Made by a program: the position numbers and the translations under genes. From positions 803,183-867,182 of the forward strand of contig VZTJ01005675.1 in the NCBI GenBank assembly GCA_013397795.1: 64,000 nucleotides of DNA, given 5' to 3'. Source of the DNA: Orthonyx spaldingii (Eukaryota > Chordata > Aves > Passeriformes > Orthonychidae). The notes below the pieces were generated by a model, which saw nothing but the letters and a program-made list of their open reading frames with translations, made no database searches and was not told the origin of the DNA. Shown here piece after piece: positions 13,568-61,391 of this stretch. Every line of letters begins with the position of its first letter. Position 1 is the first letter of the stretch.

Positions 13568-13573
13568 TTTATT
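13568..13573 (-). terminator. Probable SYCP3 polyadenylation signal
   Basis: TTTATT on the + strand reads AATAAA on the gene strand, 150 bases after the stop codon. This implies a short 3' UTR ending near 13550. Confidence 0.5.
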
Positions 13574-13722
13574 AGATACCTTCTTACAACATTAACAGAC
13601 AAGATTAGAACAATCCAGGAAAGCGTTTCTTAGGAACCTTGAAACATTTAAATCTTAACATCCTTCTAATGCCTGTACTTGTATCATGTTACTTAGGTAC
13701 AAGTTGCTCCTCCACTGAGCCA

Positions 13723-13776
13723 TCAGAATAACATGGACTGAAGAGACTTGCGAACAGTTGCCATCTCCTGCTGTTG
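13723..13776 (-). CDS. SYCP3: SYCP3 last coding exon (exon 9)
   Basis: 54 bases in phase 0 after acceptor gtgatag: QQQEMATVRKSLQSMLF then TGA at 13725-13723. This is the conserved end of the SYCP3 helix, required in the family for filament assembly. Confidence 0.93.
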   Translation of the reverse strand, partial: QQQEMATVRKSLQSMLF

Positions 13777-16700
13777 CTATCACAAGAAAAGGAGATAATG
13801 CTGAACAAATGCTGTATCAATATGAGTCCTTTGAATTAAATGAATGTCAAATGACTTTTAATAGACTGTTCTGTTTTTGCATTTAACTGACTTCATAGAT
13901 CTGATACTTACAGTGTCCATCATAATCTTCTTCTGCAACATAGCCATTTCCTTGCGAAGTTCACTTTGGGCCCCAGCCAGAAGATTTTCATTGCTCTTCT
14001 CCAGCTCTTCCATGCTCTGAAGCGAAGGATAATTTTAATTCAGAACTCCTCAGTGTCAAAGGGTTAATTTAAAACAAGCAAACAAACCAATCATTATTCA
14101 TACTACAGTTTAATTTTTACAGTGATCATTGATCATTGATGAGTTTGTCACAAACTTGGCAGAGGAGTCATACAGGACTTCATACTCCAGTCTACATTCC
14201 TGTTGAAACAATATGTACCCTGAGAAGAAAACAGAACCCTCCAGTCAGCCTCTGGGAGGTCTCAGCTACTTATTCTGCATTTCAATTAAGGTAAGAGTTC
14301 TACAAGAGGAGACTGAACAGACATCTGTCAGGAATGCTGGGGATTCAAGATCATGACAACCTTGAAGCGAGGAGTATAAACCCCTTTTGTGTTTCTTTGC
14401 ACACTTCTCCCCAAATAAGCCACATAAAACTCTCTGGTTATCTTCCCTTTTGTACATACAATTACAACTACATCTGTGTGTATCTAGTTGCATATCCCTT
14501 AACTTGTATTTATTTAAGCTTATTTGAGGCTTGACTTCTACCTTTTGATCTTTGAAGAGAAAAATCAAAGTAATACTTGACCTTCTGTTTGATTTTTCAT
14601 CTTAGATGAAGACATTTTTGACATTTTGGAACAGGTATTATTTGTTACTGCTTCTGTAATATATTCTGTAAATTCTGACTATTCTAAACTAAGAGTTGCT
14701 CTATTTCAGATTTATTTTTCTCAACTACCAGACTTGGAAAAAAACCAAATCAAACACCAAGCTTATCATAATTGACATTTCAAAACCAGCTAGAAAATGA
14801 CTTGAAGAGAAATTAAGGTTTGTCAGAAACTAGCAGACTTGAATCTGCCCCATATATACTGGGGGCCATGGAGCTGGTGAGGCCACACCTGGAGTGCTGG
14901 GTCCAGTTCAGACTCCTCAGTACAAGGGAAACATGGACATACAGGATAGAGCACAACAAAGGGTCATGAAGGTGATTAAGGCACAGATTTTCTCTTGTGA
15001 GGAAAGCCTTTAACTGAAACAGTAAAATTTTTGTGTGGTTGTACTCAAAATAGTATTTTTTGCCTACTGTCTAGGATGTTAGTTACTTTGTTAAAGAAAT
15101 ACCAAACAACTTAAAGCACTGAATTAATACAGCTTTCGTAAGTGATAAGGATCAGCTGCCTTCCAAGAAAAAGATTTACCTTTAAGAATTGCTCATAGAG
15201 TTGCTTAATGGTTTTCAGTCTCTGACTTTGAACTATTCTTGCCTGTTGAAAAACTTTTTGTTGCTGACGAAGCATATTCTGAAACAGAAGCAAAACAAAA
15301 ATATAATTGCATCAGTTGTTAACTAGAGTACTTGGACAGCACACCAACATCATTTTTCAGAGTCAGGAATTCTGCCTTCACTGGAAATCTGTGCCTTATA
15401 ATGCAGATCTCTGCCTACAGGAGTTACTCTGACTCTTATTAATGAAAGTAAGACTGTAGAGTGGATTAAGCCCCAAGTCACCTCCTGAGGTCTCTTGCAA
15501 CCTGAATTATCCCTGTAAAATCCCATGAGGATTGCTGTGCCCTGCAGTTTCTTAGGGTATCCCAGAGGAATGTGCTACCTAGGGAAAAGCAAAACTTGCA
15601 AATGTGTTGGAAGTACAAACACAGCAACACCACATGATTACATTCCGTTGTATAGCTCCTATCCTCTTTCAGTGATCCAATTCTCTTATTATATACAGGC
15701 ATATTTTTAAGGCACATGTGATAAAAGACAACTACTTTCCTTAATTCCTTTGTGCCCTGAACCCAAAGACTACAGAAACAGCACACATCTTTCTTCTCCT
15801 TAAATGGTCTATGCTTTTCTCAAGCCATACACTGGCCTAGGGCATCACTTAACAGTTTATAAACTTGCAATAAATTTTATAAATGCACCCCTCTTCCCAA
15901 AACTTTAACAGTTATATATTTATGTTTAAACTACATAAAGTGTTTTCACATTTCCTGAGTATCTTAACAACAATATTCCCTTCTTGTGGAAATACAGTGA
16001 AACTCAGGCCATGCTGGAAACTCACTGCTAGTTTTTCTTCCTGCTCCTCTGCTTTTTGCACATCTACATCCCATTGCTGAAATAAAGTCAGGAACTGCTG
16101 GGAGAACTCATGATTAAGCTTCTGCCTATAAAGAGACACTATCTGTAAGTATGAAAAATGCTACAGGGAAAGCTAAGGTTCAACATACCCATGGAATAGA
16201 ATAAAGGCTGGCATAGATAAAGAAATAGGCTATTTTAACATCTGACCCTATTTGAATACTGTATGTTTTGAAAAACTGAACACACACATCCACTGAGTGG
16301 ATGTGGAATGTATATATATAAAGAGAGAGCTCTGCCATAAAATACTGCTTAAAAAGAAATTGTAACAACTTTTCTTCCTAACAGTGTCAGGTTTTCTGAG
16401 ATTTACCGTGTTTTTCTAACCCAATTACAGATGTTTGCTTTAACACAAGGGGTTTATAATGCAAGACTGATTAAATAATTTCTTAAAATTTTGTCCATGC
16501 AAGTTTCAAATACATAGAAATGTAGAACAACACCCAGACAGTTACAAGTATTGCTGACTTTTAGTTTTTAGCTGTCTCATTTTTCAAGTTTGCTTTACCT
16601 CTAGAATGAGATGTAGTAATTAAATATGCCTTAAGAGGTGAGAGGAATGTTAAACAAGGTGAAAATTATTTTCTTTCTTAACCAGAATGGTATTAAAGTT

Positions 16701-19700
16701 TTACTGAGCATTTTTGAGTTTTCATGTAGAAACAGAAAATTCCAAAGTGAAAAAAACCCTCCCACATTGTTTTTAAAGACATAAATAACATCAAATGTCA
16801 CTTTCCATAAAGATAAAAGGCCAGCTCTGTAATGTGCCTTGCTCTCAGAGTTCCAAATCTTAAATTTCTGTATTCAAAAGACAATGTGCTCAACTATTAC
16901 TGTCAGATTAACAAAGTGGACACAACTGGAGGCAGCAGAGGCCCTGAGCAGATATTTAGCATTAGATACAGTACTTGCTATTTAATTGCAAGACCACAGA
17001 CCAACTATCCCTTCTGTGACACTGAAGGGACTCTAGTTCCACAGGTCTGGAAACCAAAAGTAAATGTCACCTTTGCTCCTGCTGCGTTTTCCAAACGTGT
17101 TCGATCTTCTGGTTACTGGTTTTGAGTGAGGCTTTTGTGTACATTTCTAATCGTTTCCTCTTAGCTAAGAGAGCCTTGTTAATATCAGCTGGAAGTCAAA
17201 GAACATTTAGAAGTGAAGCATGCTGGATACATTGTGCCATGTATGCCGATGAGTTACACTTTGGAGAAGCAAATGAGGCATGCTGTAGCAACAAGCAGCT
17301 CCTGTGATCTGGGCTGCTGTGGGGAGTGTCCCTCAGCCTGCTGCTGGCACTGGTGTCAATGCTGCTTCCTTATGCCTCCCACGTGCCCTAACCAACACCT
17401 TACTTGAATTTCAGAAGTAAGGTTAGTATGTGGTTGCTATCCCTATGAACATAATGAATGAATAACTAGTTCTTATACTTCAGAGAGACAGTACTGTGTA
17501 AGGATTAATATAAGTTACTGTGTTTGTTTCACTTCAATTTACATTTGGAGATTTAACAAGTTCACAGCTTACGGTTAATACAGTAATTTCTTTTCCTTCT
17601 CACTGCGGATCTCAGGAAACATCTGTCAAATCTCTCTGATTTGCTGAGGCATCTGCCCTTGCTAATGCCAAACCCACCATTTGTGCAGACAGCTTCCTTT
17701 CTCTGATCCATTAATTCTCCTTCTTTCCATCATTCCTTTCTTTCCTTCCTTTTTTGAGTCTTAAATTACAAGCCGTCCTAAGTTTTTAACATTGAATTCG
17801 CCTCTTATCTAAGTTGCCAGATCTCCAACACCATTCTAATATGTAATACAAAAGATGTCATTTTGTGAAGCCAGAAGTCCTAATTTGTGGATTAAGGAGT
17901 TAGTTTAGCTCCTCTTTCACTTTAAGTTTGACTTGCAAGTAATGACTCTGTACAGGTTTCTTTTCTTACATACAATGAAAGCATTACTCAGCTATGGAGT
18001 ATTAATGCTGGCATTAAGATGGTTTACCTTCCTTCCATGGCTTTTTGATGTTTGCTAACACTGTGACGCACATTGTACATTCTTTACAAGTTAAAAATGT
18101 TTTTTCTCTAACCTGTCACTATCTAGAATTCAGCTGGTAATTTAACTAAGTAAAGCCATCTGAGAATCTGATTATGACTACACTAAATCCTGCTGGTGAC
18201 ACACACAAATCTCTCAGCACTGGAAGACTGGCATTACTTACCCTCGTTATCTGGCTATTCTAGAAACTCCTGTTCCTTCTGACTGCTGAAATTCTCTTAT
18301 CTGCTGATTCCCTGTTCTCTGGATTTCTGAAGTGCCAAGCACAGACTGCTCTCTCATTCTGTATCACAACTAAACTCTGCTTCCAAAATTGCTTGTCTAA
18401 AATTAGAACTATTTGCTCTCTTTTGCTGCTTATACTAACATTTACATTCCCCTTATTTCTCACTCAAGTCTTGCAGTCCCCAGCATCCTCTATGTCAGTG
18501 TAACAAAAAATTGAGTGAGAACAACAGCAAACTGCTGTTGTCCCTTTTTTTCTACAATATATTTACTACCTCTTAAACTTCATCTTAAAATTGGAATTGA
18601 TTATCAAAAGCACTCAAGCATCTTTCCCTTTATCCTTTGTTATTACTTACACTTACAAGCTGTGACTCATTTATATGCAGTTATGCCCTCCTCTTCTTTC
18701 CTTTTGCTTCCTTAGATATTACTTTTTTTCCCTGAAAACTGGCTTTATTCAGAAATGCTGAAAAGTCCTACAGAGACCGGTCACTTTACATAAGTCTTGA
18801 AAGTTATTTTATGGTGAGGAATTACTGCAAGCGCTGCAGCTTTTTTTTTATTTAATAGAATGTAAATGTACTTACCTCCAAATCTCTCCAACATATTTTG
18901 TACTTCACCCCTACAAAATAGTGTTTGAAATTTTTATTTGTCCATTTTCTGACTTTTGAGTAAGATCTGTTGCATATGCTTAAAACTAATTTTATCCACA
19001 TGCCTATTACTTTTAAGCAGTGACAGAACTGCTACTGCCATAAGGTAATATAATTATACTCCCTTTCTCCTCCTATGAGAGGTTTCTTTTTCAGACTAAT
19101 TTGCCTTTTTTAAAAAAAATTGCTAGAATCTATTAGCTTACTCCTCAGTAAAGAGGCACTATTAGGCATTTAAAGGGTCTTGAGTGAGGGCAGTCAGTAA
19201 ATAAAATTGATTAACCCCTACAACAAAGAAAACAAAAAGGGTGTTTGGAACACCAAATGAAAACAAGTCCATCTCAGTTAGCATGACTGGCACAGTAAAA
19301 AATCCAAGGCAAATAACATCAGGGTTGCTTTTACAGCACCTTTAAGACAACAGCAGTGTCTAAGGCAGTTTTACAGTAAAAACAGTACCTTCAACTCAAC
19401 AGTGATAATCTGCTTGAAAACCATTTCAGCATGTACTTTATTACATTTACACTGCCTATGAATATTAAATTTTATAAGATTTATCTGTAAAGAGAATTTC
19501 TTCTTCATGCAATATTTGGATCATTTAAAGTATTGGTAATATCTTCAAGCAACTAAAATAAGAAGAAAAAATGGAATTTAATGAAATTATCAACAATTTA
19601 GGATAAACCAAAAATAATCTTTTAAAAGAAACAAAAATTTTTAAGAACTCACACAACTATATCAACTTTTTCTGCACGTTCAAAAGTATCTACAAAGAAA

Positions 19701-21209
19701 CTGAAGAATTACTATTTTAAAATGCTACATTTTCTTTTTTTACCTACAATTACTGTATTATCTGTCACTTGATTTTTGAATCAAATACTAAAAAAACCCC
19801 CCAACCAAATCCAAAGAAAGCAAAAATAAGCATAGTGAATAACTGAAGTTGGTATCTATTTAAGACTTGCTTATTTTGTAAAAAGCCCCCAAACATCTGA
19901 CTTTACCCCACATCATCTGGAACTGCGTGAGTAGTCACCAGAGGTCTTTTCTTTCCATGCTTGTCCATTACCGGTGTGTCATCTAAGAAGGATTATAGAA
20001 ATATTTACAAAAATGCATTCTGTGTTGGTCATTTGAGTTACTTAATGTGTAATTACTTTTCTGTAATACCATTTTCCTGACCATGTCTCACGGGGCTCAG
20101 TTCCCACCAGTAACACAGGCAGCTCCTCTAACTCTGAGTCTGGATTTGACAGATGGTGGTGAATTATTCTGCAAGGCCAGAGTTGAGCTGGCACTGCTTT
20201 GAGTTCTCTACACAGGTCCCAAACAATTTTACTTTCTCTGTCCACTACTACACCATTACTGTCATCACAAAGTGAACATTAACATAAAAATTTATAAAGT
20301 TCAATCTGAATTTTACTGTAAAATAACTGCTGTAATTGGGTACCTTTACAAAGCAAAATCACAAATAGGTATTTATATTATTTGGAAAATTAAAATCCTT
20401 GGTTGTCGGATTCCTTTTTATGAGGAATTTAGTCTGAATGGGTGACGGGGAGAAATTAATGAGAGACAAGCCCAGAGGTAACTGCTGAAACACAAAAATT
20501 CAGAAGTGGAGTTACACCAAACTTTATAAGATCAGGTGATGGTTGACAACTGTATGTTTAAACAAAGTCCACTTTTTTATGGTATTTCCTCAAAATTAAA
20601 CAAGAACCCCTCAGCTGATTTTTTTCCCTCAGCTTTCTTTACTTCTTCCTTTCTTTTCTTTGGTTCAGATTCTTCCTGAAGTACTCCTAACCCTGCCAGA
20701 ACTCCAACAACCTTACCCAACTCAACACCGCAGACAAGCAGGCAGAGCTCCTGTGCTCTGCCCTGCTCTCACCATGTTCTATTCAGCCACCTGACAGAAG
20801 GACCTGGCATTAAAATAAGGGAACATAATCCCATAATAAAATTCTACTCTGGTGATGACTCCACCTGGAATTGCAAGACATAATAGTGCACTACACTGCT
20901 CCCCTGGGCTCTCCTCTTACCAATCAGAATTACACAGTCGGAGCCTGGTGGTCTCAGGCATTATGAACCGTGCTTTGCTCAGTCCCTGGCTGATTCAGAA
21001 GTGTCTTCCTTTCTATTCACAGTCACAAACGTAATAAACTTCCCATTTTACAAGTGTGCTAAAAAAGTCATAAAGGCACCTTCTCTAATATCTTCCTCTG
21101 ATCCACTCAGTTCCTTTTTTTCCTCCTCAAAGTCATAAGCAGGTATGGTCTGATCTTCCTGTGCTGGTTTACCAGCTTTTCCTCCATGCTTTCTTCCCAA
21201 TGGTGCCAT
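13723..21209 (-). CDS. SYCP3: SYCP3, synaptonemal complex protein 3 (complete coding sequence)
   Basis: SYCP3 is a coiled-coil protein of the meiotic chromosome axis (lateral element of the synaptonemal complex). It self-assembles along DNA during homologue pairing. Coding exons, in order of translation, are 21080-21209, 19907-19982, 18876-18910, 17071-17188, 16026-16125, 15180-15278, 13912-14016 and 13723-13776. Joined, they give 717 bases, 238 residues plus TGA; mammalian SYCP3 has about 236. The N-terminal third is charged and variable but keeps YDFE and KKELSGSEED. Residues from about 85 to the end form the Cor1-family helical core, including HEFSQQFLTLFQQWD, IVQSQRLKTIKQLYEQF and a C-terminal SLQSMLF. 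The start ATG has A at -3 and G at +4. Expression is expected to be germline-restricted. All splice phases fit. Confidence 0.95.
13912..14016 (-). CDS. SYCP3: SYCP3 coding exon 8
   Basis: 105 bases, phase 0 at both ends, acceptor gcttcag, donor gtaagt. Encodes SMEELEKSNENLLAGAQ, then KEMAMLQKKIMMDT. This is a continuous heptad-rich helix, 35 residues. Confidence 0.93.
14869..14985 (+). repeat. CR1 LINE fragment, sense orientation
   Basis: Text such as ctggtgaggccacacctgga followed by tgctgggtccagttcagactcctcag is the 3' part of the avian CR1 reverse-transcriptase region. It lies in SYCP3 intron 7, antisense to that gene. Confidence 0.7.
15180..15278 (-). CDS. SYCP3: SYCP3 coding exon 7
   Basis: 99 bases, phase 0 at both ends, acceptor gtttcag, donor gtaaat. 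Encodes NMLRQQQKVFQQARIVQSQR and LKTIKQLYEQFLK, a glutamine-rich coiled-coil segment highly conserved with mammals. Confidence 0.94.
16026..16125 (-). CDS. SYCP3: SYCP3 coding exon 6
   Basis: 100 bases; the first base completes an Arg codon split with the previous exon. Acceptor tttatag, donor gtgagt. Encodes QKLNHEFSQQFLTLFQQWD, then VQKAEEQEEKLA. Confidence 0.94.
17071..17188 (-). CDS. SYCP3: SYCP3 coding exon 5
   Basis: 118 bases with two split codons; acceptor cttccag, donor gtgaca (a weaker donor). Encodes DINKALLAKRKRLEMYTKAS, then KTSNQKIEHVWKTQQEQ. This is the beginning of the helical core, including the basic KRKR patch tied to DNA and nuclear contacts in mammals. Confidence 0.94.
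17189..18875 (-). other. SYCP3 intron 4
   Basis: 1.7 kb with a pyrimidine-rich tract at about 17695-17757 (+ strand). No further exon or clear element seen. Confidence 0.5.
18876..18910 (-). CDS. SYCP3: SYCP3 coding exon 4 (35-base micro-exon)
   Basis: Only 35 bases between acceptor ttttgtag and donor gtaagt. With the split codons on both sides it reads GGEVQNMLERFGA, which aligns with mammalian GGEVQNMLEGVG. Without it the frame from exon 3 to exon 5 would break, which supports the call. Confidence 0.9.
19907..19982 (-). CDS. SYCP3: SYCP3 coding exon 3
   Basis: 76 bases, acceptor cttcttag, donor gtaaag. Encodes DTPVMDKHGKKRPLVTTHAV, then PDDV. This is the charged, poorly conserved linker that in mammals holds the KKRSS nuclear-localisation-like patch; KKRPL keeps it. 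Confidence 0.88.
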
Positions 21210-21226
21210 AGTGAGAGCTTTGCCTA
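21080..21226 (-). CDS. SYCP3: SYCP3 exon 2, with the start codon at 21209-21207
   Basis: Acceptor gtttcag places the exon start at 21226, so 17 bases of 5' UTR precede the ATG. It encodes 43 residues beginning MAPLGRKHGGKAGKP and ending KKELSGSEEDIRE, then donor gtgcct. Mammalian SYCP3 likewise starts in exon 2 after a non-coding exon 1. The N-terminus differs clearly from mammals, while LSGSEED is invariant. Confidence 0.9.
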
Positions 21227-22710
21227 CTGAAACAGTGCATTGGATTTGTCACATAACTTCACACAACAAACTGAAAATAAACACGTTTTCATGCCTTACA
21301 TGGACCTGTTATGGATATCTCTTTAACAGTCTGCACCTGTAAACATATGCAAGCAGTCAGGTTTAGTTTTGAGCTATTCCACAGCATTACTCTCAATGAT
21401 GGGTTTATTTTAGCAAACATGCTAAAAAAGTTCCAGGGCTAGTAGGAACATACTTGATTCTGGAAAAAAAAAGGAAGGAAATTATCCATTTTCTTAAGAT
21501 GCCTGTCGGCTTAGCTTCCATAAGGTTTATTATACATTTTATCATATCCAGTACTGCATTCCCCAAAAGCTACAACAGTATTCTACTGCCCAAATTAGAG
21601 AAATGATAAACCATAAAGAACAATGTGATTTTACAAGCCATCCCATACTGTAGAGACAAATATACATATGCTTATGGCATTTTAAAAAGTCCCAGGCAAC
21701 TTCCAGTTTCTGATTTATCTTTCTTTATAGCTATTATACCTCTGCATTCTGTAATGTAAGTAATGCCATTTCTACACTGGCAAACATTTTACACATAGAC
21801 TACCCTCTTTAAAAACTCATTTATTTACTTTAGTAAACCTCTCATTCTAGACACAATTCAACACAGCTAGAAATATCAGTACATTTTCCACTAGCCAGGT
21901 CACAGACAGACCTGAAAATTAAGTTCACACACAGAAACTGAGAACTCCATTTAAGATCTTTTGAATTTCAAGGGCTGTGAAGTCCCCTCAACATTAACAA
22001 CTCTCTCACACATCCCAGTTTCCTGTTTCTATTTTTTAATTATTATTTTTAGCTATTTATCAATAGCTGTGAAAATATATTTTTAATCCCAGATTCCATG
22101 GATCTGTAAAACATGGCCACACTACGCCAAAGAACGAACAGTGCTTTTTAATACCCAGCTTCTTCTAAGGTTAATGCTTCTCTAGGTAGTATGAAGATTT
22201 TTAGACTTTAAAAGTGTCTTGAAAAACAAGTGTCTTTATTGGTTGGAAAATTAAAAACCCTTGCTTTAGAATTATCCTCAAATGAGAGAAAGTTGTCAAG
22301 ACTTAATCTGCTTTTTGACTACTGTGACTGTTGAGAATGTGATGTAAGGAGAAGAGCACTGGTCCATGCAATGTCTGGCTGTGCCTGTCCCTGCAGCACC
22401 TCAACTTTGAACTGAAGCATATATATCTGACATACAGACACTTTTCTTTGTACTAAAAATCGGTTTACAAAGTAGAACTTCTCAGTCCCCCTCACCCAGG
22501 TGTAAAACAATCCTGCCACCTCACAACCCTATGCAGCCCTTGCCCATCCCACGTAGGTACCTGTTTTAGCCGATCTGAGTGTCTTCAACCCACAGCTGTG
22601 TATTTTAACAGTGATTTTTCAGAGGAACTCACCTCTTTTTTTCACCTTACCCCCAAAAAGATATGAAACAAACCGGTATACTTGGGTGAATTTCCTGTGT
22701 GGGGCTTTTC
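21227..22710 (-). other. Probable SYCP3 intron 1
   Basis: AT-rich, with no coding segment recognised. Whether all of it is intron depends on the position of the non-coding first exon in the CpG island to the right. A possible donor, CAG then gtgggt, lies with its exon end at 22726. Confidence 0.45.
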
Positions 22711-22996
22711 ACCGTGGGGACCCACCTGTCTCTACCTCGGAACAGCAAGGAAGACTTGGGCCCTGAGGGCACGCACGGGCGGCAGGGACAGGGCGCCTGG
22801 CACCGTCCCGTCGCGGCAGAGGGAACCCCGCTGTCCCCAAAGTCCCCGCAGCCCTCACGCTCCTCCCGCGGCGCCGCCTCAGCCGAGAAAGGGCGGGAAC
22901 GGCGCGCGGCAGGGACGGCGCTGCCGCCCTCAGGAGCGGGGGCGGCCCCGCCCGCCCGGAGACCCTCACGGTGCTCAGCAGCTTCGCTCCCGCTTC
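22711..22996 (-). promoter_or_regulatory. CpG island, likely SYCP3 promoter and non-coding first exon
   Basis: About 285 bases that are strongly GC- and CpG-rich in an AT-rich neighbourhood. GC boxes occur at 22938-22945 and 22946-22953, a canonical E2F-type site (GGCGGGAA) at 22892-22899, and TCCCGC boxes at 22864-22869 and 22988-22993. It lies about 1.5 kb upstream of SYCP3 exon 2 on the correct side. The mammalian SYCP3 promoter is also a CpG island, silenced by methylation in somatic cells (family knowledge). The exact transcription start is not visible. Confidence 0.6.
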
Positions 22997-23099
22997 AAAT
23001 TACTATTAAAGCATTACACATGGAGGGTTTTTAACGGAAAAAAATAAGAACTTTTGACATAAAGATTCATACAGATTCCCGGCTAATTTGCCAAAATGT

Positions 23100-24256
23100 G
23101 TGAGCTTGGGTTTACGTGGAAACAGAAAGGACAGACAAAACTTTAATCACATTTTAGTTAATTTCAAAGCAAGCCGAGTATCTTACAATACATATGCACA
23201 AACATTTTGTACATCATCCGATTACAAAAATTAATGCTTTTTGAATACTGCTAATACAATTAAGTGAAGATACACCACCAAAAATTTCTGCTTGAAAAGA
23301 TTCAGTACCCTTTTCCACATAAAACCACACTACTCTGATATCTCAGCAAAATACAGGGCCAAACCCTGTTACATTTAAAAACACCACAGCTTTGTATGTC
23401 AGTACAAATATTGTTTTATGAAGTGAAACAATGCTCCCCATAATTTTTAACAAACAGTTTGTTACCCATTCATATAGAGGCACTTTTTTATTTACAATGC
23501 TTGTAAAATATTTTACCTTGATCATTTTCATTTGATTACAACCCCCTCTTTGTAATCAAGCCAGGAAATAACACCATTTGTTTGTGTATTCTTTGGACTA
23601 TAATACACCAGGTATAAAATGTCTTTCAAATAAACCATTAGAGGTTGTTACTGTGTAATTTTTCAGTAGCATACCTTTCTTTCAAAACCCAATTATACAC
23701 TACAAATAGGGAGATGAATTGTCACTGTGCTTTAAAGAATGTCAACATCTATAAATGTATACTAAATTTAAATGACAAGTTACATAATTCTCAATTTCCC
23801 CCGGAGGGCTAAAAAAAGCAGCAATGACAGAAATTTGCAAAATGCTTTGGAATGCAAGATCAAGGAATCCTTAAGCTGATCCCAAACAACTTTCCCTTCC
23901 AACATATTACCTAGTTGGCAACATCCACTGCAATAAATGCAGTTACATTTGTTTAGGTAACCCTTTTTATAAAAAAGGATAACATGGCCATGAACAAAGA
24001 GTTGTAAAGTAAGATCTGTTGAAAACTGCCTATGTACAGGTGTCCTGCAATTATTTGTTGTTGTTATTTTGCATTGTCACAGCTCCAGCAGCTTTTATAT
24101 CATGAAGAGTACAGCAGAGATTCTAATGTAGGTGCATGATTTTTTTTCTTCATATCAACGTAGTTAAATGGCAAACCAGAAAAGACACTTATGAAAGAGA
24201 GACTTAAAATGCTTAATCACAGCTTGAGGTAGACTGATCTCCAAAATAAAGCTCTT
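23100..24256 (-). other. GNPTAB 3' UTR (approximate)
   Basis: The region after the GNPTAB stop codon contains no other gene. On the gene strand, AATAAA lies at 23492-23487, and an ATTAAA near 23145 could give a longer UTR. The boundary is a guess. The 3' end comes close to the SYCP3 CpG island. Confidence 0.4.
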
Positions 24257-59462
<35,206 letters not shown>

Positions 59463-61391
59463 CTGAAAAGAACAAAAACCAAAACCACTTGAGGTCACCA
59501 CCTCCTAAAGTTAGACACTTAAATTTCACCTTTTGAAATGTTTAACCACAACCAATTTCATTCAAATCAATCTATGCATTAATGAACAACTGAGCAGACC
59601 ACAATCCCAACTAAATTATGACACTGAGCCAGCAATCAGACCCAGAACTGAAGAGTATACTTAATTTAAGCAAACTTTCCTTTTCTCTGCAACAAAGGAT
59701 TTTATGATTTATGTGCACTCTTTTTAAACTACTTTTCATTTAGGTCACCTCCCCCTTGACTCTTAGTGTTTAAAAATTCAGGAATGTTTTCCCAAAACTG
59801 AGACCTAGATCAAATATACTTCGATATAAGCAGGAAACCCTTAACACATACTCTCCCTGCACAATTTTGCTCATCTTTATTTCTGTTCTCATACAGGACA
59901 TATTGAAGTATACACACGTCCAAAATCTGAGCTTTGCAAACACAAAGCCAGGGAAAAACCCCACAATTTTTCAACACTAAAAGTGGCAATTATGCTTTGA
60001 GATAACAAAAAAGTCTGTGTATCTTGAGACAAAAGTAATATAAAACATATAAGTTCTCCTCTGAGATAAACTTGATATGATATCTTTTACAGTGAAAGTC
60101 CAACCTTGAAAACTACAGTGGCATTTTGTGCTGTTTTAGAGTTGAAGGCATGGTGGCTTAATTTACTGGGGTAAGTACATATTTGTATGTACTAGAGAAG
60201 GAAAAAAACCCAAAACAAACAAACAAATGAAAACAACAAAACAAAACAAAAATAAAGAAACCCAGGAAAGGATAGTACTTACTTTACACCGCTCTTCCTA
60301 GATTGAAATGTTACTATCGCTTATTTCTGGTACAGTGGGGACTATGAAATATACCATTTCTCTGAGGTAACATTCAAAACCATAAATAAACCCTCCTCCC
60401 TCTTAGAAGGATACACATCCCTCTACCCTCATTGCCACTAAATCAAATTAAAGCCATCCGGTGCCTGGGTGACAAGAGCACACATGCAAGTCCTGTCAGA
60501 GCTGTCTCTTTGTAACTAAAATAACATCAGCACAGTTCTATTCCCCTCACATAAAGGACACAGATTGCCCAGGTAGGCATACAAATCTCCTCCCTTAAAT
60601 ACCAAGGTCAGGAATTGTCTTAAAAACACACACTGTTACACCTCTTTTATGTACAAATCATTAGTTCTTTCTGCCAAATACCCAGTTTAGTACAGAACAC
60701 ACTGGAAGAACATATCCATGTGGAAACATTTGCTACTAGTGGTAATGATGAATTGACACACTGTGACTGATCTGTGTCTAGAAGAAATACAGAAGTATTT
60801 GAGTAAGAATACATTATATGAATAATATGTCTCTCCAGGAGAAAAATATTAACCATTCCAGCCTTTTTCTTTGTCTTTTCTGTAACTATAACCAAAAAGA
60901 ACAAAGGACAGATCTCTTAGGAACACATTAAGGAACAAAGTTAAAAACTCTCCCTACCCAATACATTTTTTTCCCCCCCTGCAACTGTTTCCTCCTGACA
61001 CATTATGCATCTTGCAATAATACCTAGAGGCTGCTTTGCTTCAACTTTACACCCTGCTATTATAAAACCACCAGAGGAACATTAAAAAACAAGAGGAGAG
61101 ACACCGCCTATTAGGAGATAGTGTCTCAGACAGATGATAACAGTGGCTCTGGCCTGTTCTGGTTATAAAGCATTTTACAAGAAGGATGGCCAAGAAGGGC
61201 CAAATATTAGGGCCAAACTGCCCTAATATTTAAAGCTCATCTTACAACTAGGCAACAGCATTGCCTTAGACCTGGCTACCCTGTATGTTTTTGCAGAAAT
61301 ATTTCTGAATCATGCTCAATGCCCCAGTATTTCACTGAGCTCAAGATTTTCCTTCAAATTAAGCTCATTTTCAGCTTCTGGCTGTGAGAAC

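Noticed and set aside
22682..23047. Overlapping 86-121-codon frames in the 22.8 kb CpG island
   Set aside because: GC-rich islands lack stop codons on all frames; Pro/Arg/Ala-rich translation is typical of this artefact.
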